From assembly GCA_033675265.1 (NCBI GenBank), contig JAUJYZ010001107.1, positions 79,501 to 143,500 of the forward strand: DNA of 64,000 nucleotides, written 5' to 3'. Made by a program: the position numbers and the translations under genes. Under the pieces are notes generated by a model. The model worked only from the letters and a program-made list of their open reading frames with translations. It was not told where the DNA came from and ran no database searches. Shown here piece after piece: positions 24,701 through 31,665 of the stretch. Within the stretch, counting starts at the first letter, position 1, and each line of letters opens with the position of its first letter. The DNA comes from Actinostola sp. cb2023. Its lineage: Eukaryota; Cnidaria; Anthozoa; Actiniaria; Actinostolidae.

Positions 24701-25257
24701 TGATCCTACATTGCGCGCTCATCAGTGTGATCATACGTGCGTGCTCATTCAACAAGTGGCGGAAATTATACAATTCTGTGTACAATGCTACACCGTGTGT
24801 CCGTCCCTGAACTGATTGCCCTTCTTCCTTGTCATTGCAGACCAAGATCAAAGATTTTCTGGTATCGAGAGGGGCGGACACTACTTTAGTTAATTCAGGT
24901 AATTCAGTGATAGACAGTACAGGCGGTCATTTCTAGTGTATTTGTATTAAGCACTTGGAATAAAAGGGAGAGAGGGTTGAAAAGAAGGGGGATTGCCTGC
25001 GAGCAACGCTCATATTTCTGGTGAGGGGGGAAGGGGAGATGAGCAGGCTAACAAGGAGGTTAATTACAGATAAACGCTTTTAAAAATTTCATCCATAAAT
25101 ACTTCCTCGATTTCATACAAAACTGGATTTTTGGCAGGAGGGGAGGGAGGGGACAGAATATTACTCTATTTAGTGGATAGATAGGAAAATAACGATGACT
25201 AATAGTTGTTGGTGTGTATTTCTTACATTCTCAGATGGAGAAACACCCGCCTTATGA
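2864..25257 (+). CDS. 5'-nucleotidase-family metallophosphatase fused to ankyrin repeats (21 exons, 802 aa)
   Basis: Exons: 2864-3257, 3915-4001, 4632-4771, 5212-5632, 6387-6482, 6565-6677, 13142-13196, 13426-13496, 13656-13757, 13856-13933, 14966-15081, 15487-15556, 16029-16061, 16172-16351, 17906-17983, 22361-22456, 22881-22943, 23470-23544, 24137-24196, 24841-24898, 25235-25257. Phases agree throughout and the sum is 2409 nt. The N-terminus MGCTAS suggests myristoylation/palmitoylation, hence membrane attachment rather than secretion; no signal peptide is seen. Metallophosphatase about 80-345: HFNDVY (D88), SGD (D125), GNHDF (N157, H158), THMR (H259), GGHDHH (H282, H284). 5'-nucleotidase C-terminal domain about 350-590 (LNSGTLRSD, PMPDS, KDGYDVF). 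Acidic linker 593-652. About four ankyrin repeats 655-802 (SILHLAAERN, NTALHIACMHGK), stopping early in the last repeat after DGETPAL. It resembles the animal CG11883-type clade; the substrate (probably a nucleotide or phosphoester) is not predictable. Confidence 0.9.
3721..3768. repeat. C48 homopolymer in intron 1
   Basis: Forty-eight uninterrupted C residues followed by a short C-rich tail in intron 1 (3258-3914). Comparable runs occur at 22583-22606 (C24), 39991-40020 (G30), 42312-42333 (C22) and 51593-51613 (G21). Exact lengths are unreliable in any assembly. Confidence 0.95.
4772..5211 (+). other. GC-AG intron 3 of the nucleotidase gene
   Basis: The donor is AAG|GCAAGT, a GC donor with otherwise perfect consensus. 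The acceptor is TATGTATAG. Only this junction joins the exon-3 reading ...WNGTK to IGFIGLVEEEW in phase 0. The nearest GT (in GCAAGTGT) would break the frame. GC-AG introns are a known minority class of U2-type introns. The intron hosts a MITE at 4890-5051. Confidence 0.8.
4890..5051. mobile_element. MITE family 1, copy A (TA duplication)
   Basis: Terminal inverted repeats start GAGTCGTTTTCGTAGGAGT and match the complement of the right end CCCACTCATACGGAAAACAA+CTC. TA is duplicated at 4888-4889 and 5052-5053. 162 bp, no ORF. A second copy sits at 10198-10363. The TA target and size point to a Tc1/mariner-mobilised element. It lies in intron 3, between exons 3 and 4. Confidence 0.8.
5679..5812. 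mobile_element. MITE family 2, copy 1 (decayed)
   Basis: Inverted-repeat element whose arms carry GGTGAATAGCACTATCCACC and its complement around a short loop. The left end retains CCAGTTGCACGATAGG. The right end has lost most of the terminal GTGCAAC. Better copies are at 21059-21193 and 35142-35288. It lies in intron 4. Confidence 0.75.
6733..7327. mobile_element. non-autonomous element with GTCGCTTACGGGAGC repeats
   Basis: Terminal inverted repeats are imperfect: left CAGTCGAAGTTCCCGTAAGC, right complement AGTCAAAGCTCTCCTTACG. Inside are several short copies of GGTCGCTTACGGGAGC and relatives in both orientations. No ORF is present and target duplications are unclear. It lies at the start of intron 6. 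Superfamily not assigned. Confidence 0.5.
7460..10925. repeat. 3.4-kb palindrome (large inverted repeat) in intron 6
   Basis: Two arms of about 1.3 kb (about 7460-8760 and 9490-10925) are reverse complements with scattered differences. The peptide-like frame at 7476-7760 (+) reappears almost unchanged at 10642-10920 (-), which is a consequence of the palindrome and not a gene. The centre contains two more inverted pairs: a 27-bp perfect one (8846-8872 with 9112-9138, core GTGCGAATCCACTTC) and a GTTGC-rich one (9151-9290 with 9290-9440). An AT-rich GCGCTATATAAATAAAG tail-like segment lies at about 9070. Ends and superfamily not determined. Confidence 0.85.
10198..10363. mobile_element. MITE family 1, copy B (TA duplication)
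   Basis: Same terminal repeats as the element at 4890-5051: left GAGTCATTTTCGTATGAGTG, right complement GAGTCGTTTTCGTATGAGTG. TA is duplicated at 10196-10197 and 10364-10365. 166 bp. It sits in the right arm of the large palindrome. The left arm near 8026-8045 lacks it, so that arm supplies an approximately empty site. Confidence 0.85.
11016..11835 (+). mobile_element. Helentron/HINE-like element, copy 1
   Basis: The left end carries ACTCGGGC...GCCCGAGT (11017-11046) followed by a GTA microsatellite at about 11066-11088. The right end carries GCCCGAGT (11804-11811) and then a stem-loop, ACGCTCA-TTGAGCGT (11814-11828), just before CTTGTT. Asymmetric terminal repeats, a subterminal microsatellite and a 3' hairpin are the hallmarks of non-autonomous Helentrons. 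No Rep/helicase is present. A similarly built element is at 35615-36530. Confidence 0.4.
11848..12895. repeat. CCACAGGAAGCCCA tandem array in intron 6
   Basis: About 27 copies of (T/C)ACCACAGGAAGCCCA(C/T) spaced roughly 35-45 bp apart and separated by CAATATATTAACC-type AT-rich spacers in several recurring versions (TATACCACAGCTT, AACCCACAGTCTC, AACCTGCAGGCTC). The 14-bp core is nearly invariant while the spacers vary. Isolated copies of the core occur elsewhere in the window. The region is non-coding intron sequence. Confidence 0.9.
14007..14084. repeat. short foldback AACCTCGTTCCCAGG
   Basis: Inverted repeat with arms AACCTCGTTCCCAGG and CCTGGGAACAAGGTT around a G/A-rich loop, in intron 10. 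A related half appears near 1180-1200 (CCTGGGGACGAGGTTG), so this is a dispersed repeat. Confidence 0.65.
16355..17745. repeat. GATGGTGGTGGTG minisatellite in intron 14
   Basis: Nearly pure G/T/A repeats of GGATGATGGTGGTGGT-like units. The reverse strand reads open for 401 codons as His/Pro/Ser/Thr repeats, which is a compositional artefact. A unique segment containing GAAAATGTGACAATAGTT is duplicated at about 17470-17512 and 17742-17784, so the intron grew by segmental duplication as well as by slippage. Confidence 0.95.
18098..18757. repeat. 555-bp insert between 50-bp direct repeats, intron 15
   Basis: The segment starting CATGAATTTTGACTGAGATT and running through GGAATTAGTGGTGG occurs at about 18104-18153 and again at about 18709-18757. 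The DNA between the copies begins TACCACT and ends AGTGGTA and contains an internal hairpin (GTGGTATTTCAGCG...GAAATACCAC). A 50-bp direct repeat is far too long for a transposase target duplication, so duplication of host sequence is more likely. Confidence 0.6.
18925..19230. repeat. dispersed repeat family 3, copy 1
   Basis: Sequence including CAATAAGAGTACTGACAATG and AAGCAAGGATAAAGTTTGAA is repeated in the same orientation at about 63265-63480. The copy here also carries two tandem GAGCCGTATTACCATAGTTC-like units upstream. Superfamily unknown. Confidence 0.75.
19311..19441. mobile_element. 131-bp palindromic MITE
   Basis: Perfect-looking terminal inverted repeats of about 36 bp start TTGGGGTTTTTCCCGTAATA and close as the complement before AATAAGATC. 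The short loop is derived from TTCCTCGTCCCTTCG. No ORF. It lies in intron 15, just before the 17-bp minisatellite. Confidence 0.8.
19485..20945. repeat. 17-bp minisatellite in intron 15
   Basis: About 80 units of CTGTAATAGTGAGGTGT with variants GCGAGG, GCAAGG, shortened GCAGTGT units and AATAATAATAG interruptions. Because the unit is 17 bp the reverse strand is open over long stretches in all frames (up to 539 codons of TDTSLLQTPHYYRH-like repeats); this is not treated as coding. It lies between exon 15 and the nested SDR gene. Confidence 0.95.
21059..21193. mobile_element. MITE family 2, copy 2 (CAG duplication)
   Basis: Terminal repeats GCCCTGGTTGCACGAAAGG and complement GCCCCAGTTGCACGAAAGG. 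CAG is duplicated at 21056-21058 and 21194-21196. 135 bp. The ends resemble those of the Harbinger at 37248-57871, which also made a CAG duplication. It lies about 100 bp downstream of the SDR stop codon. Confidence 0.85.
21294..22085 (-). CDS. short-chain dehydrogenase/reductase, C-factor-like (263 aa, intronless)
   Basis: Classical Rossmann-fold SDR, probably a cytosolic NAD(P)-dependent oxidoreductase of unknown substrate. Visible motifs: nucleotide-binding TGCNRGLG (25-32), DVDD (80-83, adenine-binding region), NNAG (108-111), catalytic Ser about 169 in CISTGY, and YTASK (Tyr186, Lys190). PGWVQTDMGG (216-225) and a C-terminal GIVPW are typical of C-factor-like family members, so the protein looks complete. 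An internal Met14 (MTLPSCRSVF) is an equally plausible start and sits closer to the Rossmann fold. The gene is a single exon on the strand opposite the nucleotidase gene, entirely inside its intron 15. No frameshift or stop is seen. Either an old intronless host gene or a retrocopy. Family assignment is firm; the C-factor subclade is likely. Confidence 0.9.
   Translation of the reverse strand: MTLVGFLIEHSKTMTLPSCRSVFITGCNRGLGLEFVKQFLSLPKPPEVLFATCRSLESESANELKKLASENGNLELLELDVDDYERIKLVASEVSKKLQGRGLNFVVNNAGIMNRQVIGEITPEEMTRLFTTNTISPIMIIQALLPLLKTAAKDPEDPSSPKAAIACISTGYVSSLHRQKRVPYPYTASKGALTALIKPMQVDLESDGIAVAALDPGWVQTDMGGSKGTYTPQESVSGLMKSLARINETAKKGMLGVKGIVPW
23250..23388. mobile_element. foldback MITE in intron 17
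   Basis: Inverted repeat with arms of about 50 bp: CTGATATTGAAGTTACACTC on the left, its complement ending CTTCAATATCAG on the right. The inner arms contain GGTTTCAAGTCGAG and its complement. No ORF. Confidence 0.8.
23684..23934. repeat. foldback followed by CCAATCAGA motif, intron 18
   Basis: Arms GTGCAGTTATAGAGCACGC and AGTGCTCTATAGCTGCAC (23684-23823) are followed at 23898-23934 by a copy of the dispersed CCAATCAGAGCGCTCGTAAT...TTATTTTATAAT motif. CG-rich GCGCGCG sequence lies between. Likely one decayed element. Confidence 0.55.
23997..24083. mobile_element. short palindromic element TAGCCTCCCCCGCAGG
   Basis: Arms TAGCCTCCCCCGCAGGCATT and AATGCCTACTGGGTAGGCTA; the inner arms GGGGCCGTCAC and GTGACGGCCCC are perfect. 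It lies in intron 18, 50 bp before exon 19. No ORF. Confidence 0.75.
24314..24720. repeat. four tandem ~101-bp units, intron 19
   Basis: ATTGCGCGCAATATTACTGG recurs at about 24314, 24421, 24522 and 24623, so units are 101-107 bp. Each contains AACCAAGTTTATTGAAGTAC. The reverse strand is open across them but the repeats lie wholly inside an intron and are not treated as coding. Confidence 0.85.
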
Positions 25258-25393
25258 CGAGCAATAACGTTTGCTACACTGATGGCTGTTAATAGTCTAA
25301 CTGATTCCACAATAATAATGGATCCCTGTACAAATGTATTTATTGAAACTCAATGATTTATGCAATGATATTTTTACTGGAAGAATCGTAGGG

Positions 25394-25399
25394 AATAAA
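25394..25399 (+). terminator. polyadenylation signal of the nucleotidase-ankyrin gene
   Basis: AATAAA 137 bp after the TGA stop (25255-25257), in an AT-rich context and followed by T-rich sequence (25407-25436). It is the first canonical hexamer after the stop. Confidence 0.6.
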
Positions 25400-25629
25400 A
25401 TGTTTAAATTTTACTAAATTGTGTGAAAGTCTCTTTCATTATTCTAAAGGTCTCTATTTGGGGCTAACTTGGGTAAGGCCCGTGGGGAAGCGAGGGGAGG
25501 GTGCAGTTTTACTTAACCCTCCCCCCTTCCCTAGCCAAACAATCCTTTAAAATTCGCCCCTATGCGCTGGCGCCAGGACAAAAGCACAAAGATCAAACAT
25601 TCCCCATCTTCAAAACATTTGCATTAGGG

Positions 25630-26006
25630 GTGGTCACGTGACCAGTTAGAGGGATAAAAGCAATACACAATTATTTTAAGCCGTTGGTGGCGAGTTCAAG
25701 TGATAAATTCTAGCTAGTATCTTAAAGCTATTTCGTTGTAAGTGCTTTATAGATTATCGTTCGGAATGGGTGACTTTCATTTCTTTTTAAGGAGATATGG
25801 GGTAAAACAGGTCACGTTAAATTAAAATCATTTTTATTCAAATTCTCTTTAAAAACAAACAAGAGCCACCCACACCGAACGACAATCTATAAAGCACTGG
25901 GAGAGAAATAGATTTAAGGTATTTGTTAGAATTTCCTACTTGAACTCGCGACCAACGAGCTATTTTTCTGTTTTCCAATGTAATGACGTCATAGGTCACG
26001 TGATCA
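25630..26006. mobile_element. foldback element with GGTCACGTGACC ends
   Basis: Outer arms GGTCACGTGACC and GGTCACGTGATC; inner arms TGCTTTATAGATTATCGTTC and complement ATCTATAAAGCACT. Arms are about 150 bp and moderately diverged. It is intergenic; flanking 25400-25629 holds low-complexity G/C-rich blocks only. Confidence 0.7.
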
Positions 26007-26625
26007 TAAAAAGCTTTGCACTAAAAAACTAAGGACCCGAAATCCAATGTATGCACTAGTTTTCGTTTAAACATAACACATGTTGGCTGAGTTATTGAGC
26101 AAAACGTGAATTCTCAAGAAGGCCCAAAACCCAGGCCTTTACATAAGTTACTTGATTGTGCCATCTTGTGCGATTTAATTTGCTGAGATTTCCTTATGCT
26201 TGCGTCATGCCCGTTTCTCACATTGAAATATAATTATGGCTGTGCTTTGAGTAGACAAAGTCACTAAAACTGACAATGAAGCTAATATGATTGAAAGATA
26301 GTCATTCATAACCGACTAACAATGGTTGGGCTGCCTGTATACCAGATGATACAACATGCACTGGGTTTCCTGCGGTACCCCCATCATGCAATGCGAGACG
26401 CGATGTGACGTCATGACGATGGCGTGTTGATGGCGTAAAAGCTAGTGAGCCGTTTGTTTCTCGTTCATGTGTGACTTGAAGGACTCTCACTAACTGACTG
26501 AATAAGGCGCTATCAGCGAATTAAAGATAAGTGTTTGCTTCATCTAAGGTTAGTATATATCAAGTACGTGTATTTGTTTATTCTCGAAGTCATTTTTGCC
26601 TTTTAAGTCTGACAGTTTGGATAAG

Positions 26626-26949
26626 CCACAGGTAGCCCAAGCGCAGCATTTGTATAAGAGAATGTATGGGAATTATTCATGGTGGATTTTCAGCGTAAAT
26701 ATTGAATAAATGTTACTGTAACTTACTATGTGTCTTGAAGTAGTTCCTGCCAATGTCTGGAGCGAGTTTCAGAATTTTTCGGAATTTTTCCCCTCCCCTT
26801 ACTGAAACTCGCTCCAGACATTGGCAGGAACTACTTCAAGACACATAGTAAGTTACAGTAACATTTATTCAATATTTACGCTGAAAATCCACCATTGAAT
26901 AATTCCCATACATTCTCTTATACAAATGCTGCGCTTGGGCTACCTGTGG
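26626..26949. mobile_element. near-perfect 147-bp-arm hairpin element
   Basis: Arms 26626-26772 and 26802-26949 are complementary apart from what I read as a single-base indel (TTCATGG versus TTCAATGG). The loop is about 29 nt. Ends read CCACAGGTAGCCCAAGCG and complement, i.e. copies of the dispersed CCACAGGnnnCCCA motif. Such symmetry implies recent formation. No ORF; an RNA from it would form long double-stranded RNA. Confidence 0.85.
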
Positions 26950-27303
26950 ATAAGCTGCAATGATCGATCCAAAATTTGAGAAATGTTTTACTTATTCGTT
27001 TATGATTTGCACTTTTCTTTAGTGTACCTGGTTGCCTACAAATTGACGAAGTGATACGAGCCTTCAAATTTGGCATCGCGCGCAAGATGGCGGACAGCAG
27101 CAAAAGTGTCCCTGGCACTTCGCAAAAAAAGTAAATTTGGCATCGTGAACGTCCATTTGCATCGTGTGTCGTTGTTTACTAGTTGCCAGGGGAGGGATAG
27201 ACAGCCAGAATGATATTCTTCCTCTCGCCGATCGATGATTAGATCAAAAGAGAAGAAGGTTTTTATAACAGTATTACGTTGATTTAAGGTATCCGTACCA
27301 ATA

Positions 27304-27715
27304 GGCCATATGGACTAACGGGTCACGTGACCCAACTTTCTCAAATCAAGCAGCAGTGTCAAAATGAACTCCAGAAATGAAAAGAGCAGCTCGATATTAG
27401 TAAGAAGGCGAAATTTCAGGTCATAACGTCTGACACAGGAGAAATGACATGAAATATAAAATCGAGTGTTTTCTAATAATTTGTTTGGAAAATGCATTGG
27501 ATGGCATTTTTTGCCATCCAGCACATTTTTCCATACGAATCTTAATAAAATTTGCAATTTTATATTTCATGCCATTTCTGCTGTGTTAAACATTATAAGC
27601 TGAAATTTCGCCTTTTTACTAATATCGAGCTGCTCTTTTCATTTCTGGAGTTCATTTTGACACTGCTGCTTGATTTGAGAAAGTTGGGTCACGTGACCCG
27701 TTAGTGCATATGGCC
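27304..27715. mobile_element. foldback MITE in the left end of the pogo element
   Basis: Terminal repeats GGCCATATGGACTAACGGGT and complement GGCCATATGCACTAACGGGT, with arms continuing beyond 150 bp (CAACTTTCTCAAATCAAGCA). TA is duplicated at 27302-27303 and 27716-27717. Removing it rejoins the pogo terminal repeat to its first ATTATCGACC box, so it inserted after the pogo element. Confidence 0.85.
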
Positions 27716-28313
27716 TATTATCGACCATCGGCATTCTCGCGCCATATATATTAAAAAGAACGAATGTCCGAGTAATATTCTATGTACATCATGAAACTTT
27801 AAGCTTTGTAAACACATTTATCGAACATTTCCTACCTGATAAACGATGGTCTTGGCGAAAATTGAGCGTACAAAAAATGTGCTTGACAACCTATTATCGA
27901 CCGTGCCGATCTATTATCGACCAACCAAAAACCTATTATCGACCCAGCACGACCTATTATCGACCGCGCGAGGCCTACTAACGAAATTGGCATTCGATAT
28001 TGGAAAAACTATTTTTACCGAAGAGAAAAAGTGGAAATCTTTGATTTGATTTGTCATTTATTTGAGTAGAGTAAAGAAATAACATATTAGGAGAAGAATG
28101 ATGTTTATTAATGTCTAGAAAACTGGGTAAGTTTTGTACCAACAAAGAAAATTGCAATTAATAATGACTTTGTTACATTTCAATATCCAGGTGATAGAAC
28201 AATAATTGTAAATGAACAAAGTGAAAAGCATTTATTCACAATACCTATTTCACTTTTATAAAAAAAGCCACAGGAAAAACATTTATTATGGCACACAGAA
28301 ATAAATGGGAAAA

Positions 28314-28786
28314 GTTAATCCTGAGTTACTTTATCAGTGATAACAAAATCAAAAAAGTTAATCCTGAGTTACTTTATCAGTGATAACAAAATCAAAAAAG
28401 TTAATCCTGAGTTACTTTATCAGTGATAACAAAATCAAAAAAGTTAATCCTGAGTTACTTTATCAGTGATAACAAAATCAAAAAAGTTAATCCTGAGTTA
28501 CTTTATCAGTGATAACAAAATCAAAAAAGTTAATCCTGAGTTACTTTATCAGTGATAACAAAATCAAAAAAGTTAATCCTGAGTTACTTTATCAGTGATA
28601 ACAAAATCAAAAAAGTTAATCCTGAGTTACTTTATCAGTGATAACAAAATCAAAAAAGTTAATCCTGAGTTACTTTATCAGTGATAACAAAATCAAAAAA
28701 GTTAATCCTGAGTTACTTTATCAGTGATAACAAAATCAAAAAAGTTAATCCTGAGTTACTTTATCAGTGATAACAAAATCAAAAAA
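28314..28786. repeat. 11 identical 43-bp tandem units
   Basis: Units of 43 bp beginning GTTAATCCTGAGTTACTTTA and ending CAAAATCAAAAAA are repeated 11 times with no difference that I can see. The array ends a few bases before the stop codon of the PHD-finger frame, so it occupies the 3' flank of that gene within the pogo element. Confidence 0.95.
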
Positions 28787-28797
28787 ATCAAATTGTC

Positions 28798-31437
28798 TTA
28801 GTCATTGTGCGAAGGAAAACCTTCTGCCTGGCACTCGTCACAGGTGTAATCGATTTCATCGAGTGCATCTAGTACTGGTATGTCTGTACACATGATGTGG
28901 AACCATTGGCTACAATAATCACACTCGACCCAGTCCTCTTCTCCAGCTTGATAGGGCGTTTTGCACTTCTTACAGAGGTAAGTCTCTTTCTCCTCTTCTG
29001 CACTCACATTCCTTTTCTTTCTTGTTTTTGTCTTTTTCAGCTTTCCTTGTTCTTTCTGGATTTTTGCCTACATTTTCTGCTTCTTCATTTCAAGTACTTT
29101 TCTTTTACGCTCCTCTGCTGCCTTTGCTCTTGCTTTTTTCTTTTCTTCTTTTTCTTTTCTTAGTTTTTCTTTTTCTTTTTTTAGTTTTTCTTTTTCTTTT
29201 TGTAGTTTTTCTTTCTGTTCCCTTTCGAGACGAAGGGCTTGGAGAAATACCTCTCCTGTTATACATCTGTTAGATGGGTTTAGTGCATGATTTTTTCTTT
29301 TTTTACCTCCAGATCGCCGGCTGCATGGCTCTATCATAATGGAGCAGAGCCCTTCATCTATCTCGATATCGCCACCAGGTGTGGATATAGTATATGGCTG
29401 CCTGTAGGCTGTAGGAGCTGTAGGAGCTGTAGGGGTAGGCGGCATGATATATGGAATGAACCCAATGCATGTACAGATTGATTCATTCCCATTGCAAAGG
29501 CAAGAGCAGGCAGTATTACAAGCACATGAACTAGAAGATGGTGATGGTGGAATGATATCATTGCAAAAATTAAAGGGTTCTGGTGATGGCACTGGCGAGA
29601 ACTGGAATGGTGGGAGAAGTGGAGTAAAAATGGGAGATGCAGGTGTGGATGGCATGGTAGGGACTCTGTGAGGCGATGGTGTATGGAAGGCGGCTGCTTG
29701 AGGCGAAGCTGTTGCACTGCAAGGTGTGGATGGCATGGTAGGGACTCTGTGAGGCGATGGTGTATGAAAGGTGGCTGCTTGAGGTGAAGCGGTGGCACTG
29801 GACGGTATGAATGGCACGGTAGGGACTCTGTGAGGCGATGGTGTATGGAAGGTGGCTGCTTACTCTGTGAGGCGATGGTGTATGGAAGGTGGCGCTTGAG
29901 GTAGCGGGGACTCGGTATGAATGTGAGGCGATGGTGTATGGAAGGTGGCTGCTTGAGGTGAAGCGGTGGCACTGGACGGTATGAATGGCATGGTAGGGAC
30001 TCTGTGAGGCGATGGTGTATGGAAGGTGGCTGCTTGAGGTGAAGCGGTGGCACTGGACGGTATGAATGGCGTGGTAGGGACTCTGTGAGGCGATGGTGTA
30101 TGGAAGGTGGCTGCTTGAGGTGAAGTGGTGGCAATGGGCTGTGTGGTAGGAACGGCAGGGGCTCTGAAGGTGGCTTGAGGCATTGCTTGGGTGGCGCCTG
30201 CGTGTGTTGTTGCAGTGGGAGGTATGACAGGGGCTTGTACACCAGCCTGCAAAGACAATAGAAATATTATAATACAATAATTATAACAATTCCAATGTTA
30301 ATGATAACAATTTCAATTGTAATTTGTATAGCTTGCATTTCAGAAAGCAATAATATCCAGGAAAGCTTACTTGCAGGCAAGCAGAGGTGTAGCTACTAAC
30401 CTGAGAAAGCTTCTCGTAATGAAAAGCTGCAGGATTGTATGGGAATATTCCTGCTCTCCTAAATCCTCCCCGCACCACATCTGGCGTGTTGCTTGCATTC
30501 CATGCAACATTAAATAACCTGGCAAAATTTCTCTGTGTGACCACCGCGGATGTTAAATGGTGGAATGCAGCGCACGCCCTTGTCCACCCCTTTTTCAATG
30601 GACCAAACAAAGATAGATCTAATGGCTGCAGGAGATGGCTGGCATGTGCTGGCAAACAGAACACCAGGATCTTATTTTCTGCAGCCGTAAGGATGAGATC
30701 CTCTGTGACATGCGATTTATGGCCATCCATAATGAGCAGCACAGGCCTTTCTGATGGGATGGACCTAAGGAACAGTTCCTTGAACCATTGCAAGTACAGG
30801 TCTTTGTCGATCCATCCTGATTTTTGCGCAACAAATAGAGTACCCTCAGGAGCACCTTCTTTCACGCCATTAGGTACTCTACCCGACAGGCTTTTATAGA
30901 TAAACATCGGAGGTAGACTGTTGCCAGCGGCCGAGCTGCATGCCATTACAGTGATCGTTTCGTGCTGGCCTTTGCTTATGCGAGGGACATGTTTGGCTCC
31001 TCTGGCGGCTGCGACTATCTTATTGATGGCGTCGAATTCGAAGCCGCTTTCGTCACAGTTGAATATTAGGTGCGGCTTGTCTGTAAGGTTTCCACCGTAC
31101 TGATTCTGCGTCATCGTATCTAGAAGTCGCTTATAAAAAGCCTCGATCAGTGGCCTTGTGATGAGAGTCCTGACCAAACCAAAGTTTTGGGAAGCCCTCA
31201 TCGATAATTCAGGGTGGCGATTTAAAAATCCTCTCCACCACTTCTCGCTCAAACAGTTCCCTTGTATAGTCTTGTTGCGCTTTTTTGCAATTGAGGTGGC
31301 CATGAACAGGATTATCTCCTTGCTTTTGCCATACCCCTGATTGCTGGCGAAGATCAGGTACTTTGCAAGTACCGGCCCGCGTCGATCGCAGCCAGCATAT
31401 TTTAGTTGTTCCATAGTTTCCGTTTCCTTTGGCTTCT
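28798..31437 (-). pseudogene. pogo-type DDE transposase with Pro-rich repeats and C-terminal PHD finger (damaged)
   Basis: Exon A 31414-30401 joins exon B 30246-28798 in phase 0 (CAG|GTTAGT...TTTGCAG|GCT). An acceptor TTCTACTTAG just upstream suggests an unseen 5' exon; the usual N-terminal psq-type HTH is absent. Exon A has a CENPB-type HTH remnant (WWRGFLNRHPELS) and DDE motifs NCDESGF (D121), IMDGHKSH (D230) and QPLDLSLFGPLK (D266). Exon B has 27-residue repeats (ATFHTPSPHRVPTMPFIPSS), then a Lys/Glu coiled coil, then a C4HC3 PHD finger (CKKC...CDYC...HIMC...CDEC). Damage: within the repeats a 1-bp loss followed by a larger deletion creates a stop at 29860-29862, and a TAG at 29068-29070 separates the coiled coil from the PHD finger. 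Exon A alone would still encode the whole catalytic core. Confidence 0.8.
29640..30130. repeat. 81-bp coding tandem repeat
   Basis: Units of 81 bp with core GGTAGGGACTCTGTGAGGCG recur at about 29656, 29737, 29818, 29992 and 30073. They encode the 27-residue Pro/Ser/Thr repeats of the pogo-PHD protein on the minus strand. As the unit is a multiple of three and lacks stops in any minus frame, all three frames stay open through it. One unit at about 29860-29930 is truncated. Confidence 0.85.
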
Positions 31438-31665
31438 AAGTAGAAAAGTCAACACAAAATACTGTTGTTGCAAAAGACGTTAACAATCCTCCTGCCATGC
31501 AGAACCCGTCCGTGAATACGTCATTTCACTTAAAACCGCGTCGATCGCAGCCAGCATATTTTAGTTGTTCCATAGTTTCCGTTTCTCCTTTGGCATATTT
31601 AATAACCCTAAGTAGAAAGTCAACACAAAATACTGTTGTTGCAAAAGACGTTAACAATTCATTTC
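31376..31665. repeat. partial tandem duplication at the 5' side of the pogo gene
   Basis: CGTCGATCGCAGCCAGCATA with the following TTTTAGTTGTTCCATAG occurs at about 31378 and 31540. ACAAAATACTGTTGTTGCAA occurs at about 31451 and 31624. The duplicated block is about 115-125 bp and includes the first codons and the acceptor of exon A; the upstream copy is probably non-functional. Confidence 0.8.

Noticed and set aside
27088..27131. Possible first coding exon ATGGCGGACAGCAGCAAAAG followed by a GTAAAT donor.
   Set aside because: No downstream exon in the same orientation could be joined before the pogo element, and short ATGGCGG starts also occur in repeat DNA here.
29358..30277. Alternative long minus-strand frames over the Pro-rich repeat (294 and 235 codons).
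   Set aside because: The 81-bp unit has no stops in any minus frame; only the frame continuous with the transposase exon and the PHD finger is supported.
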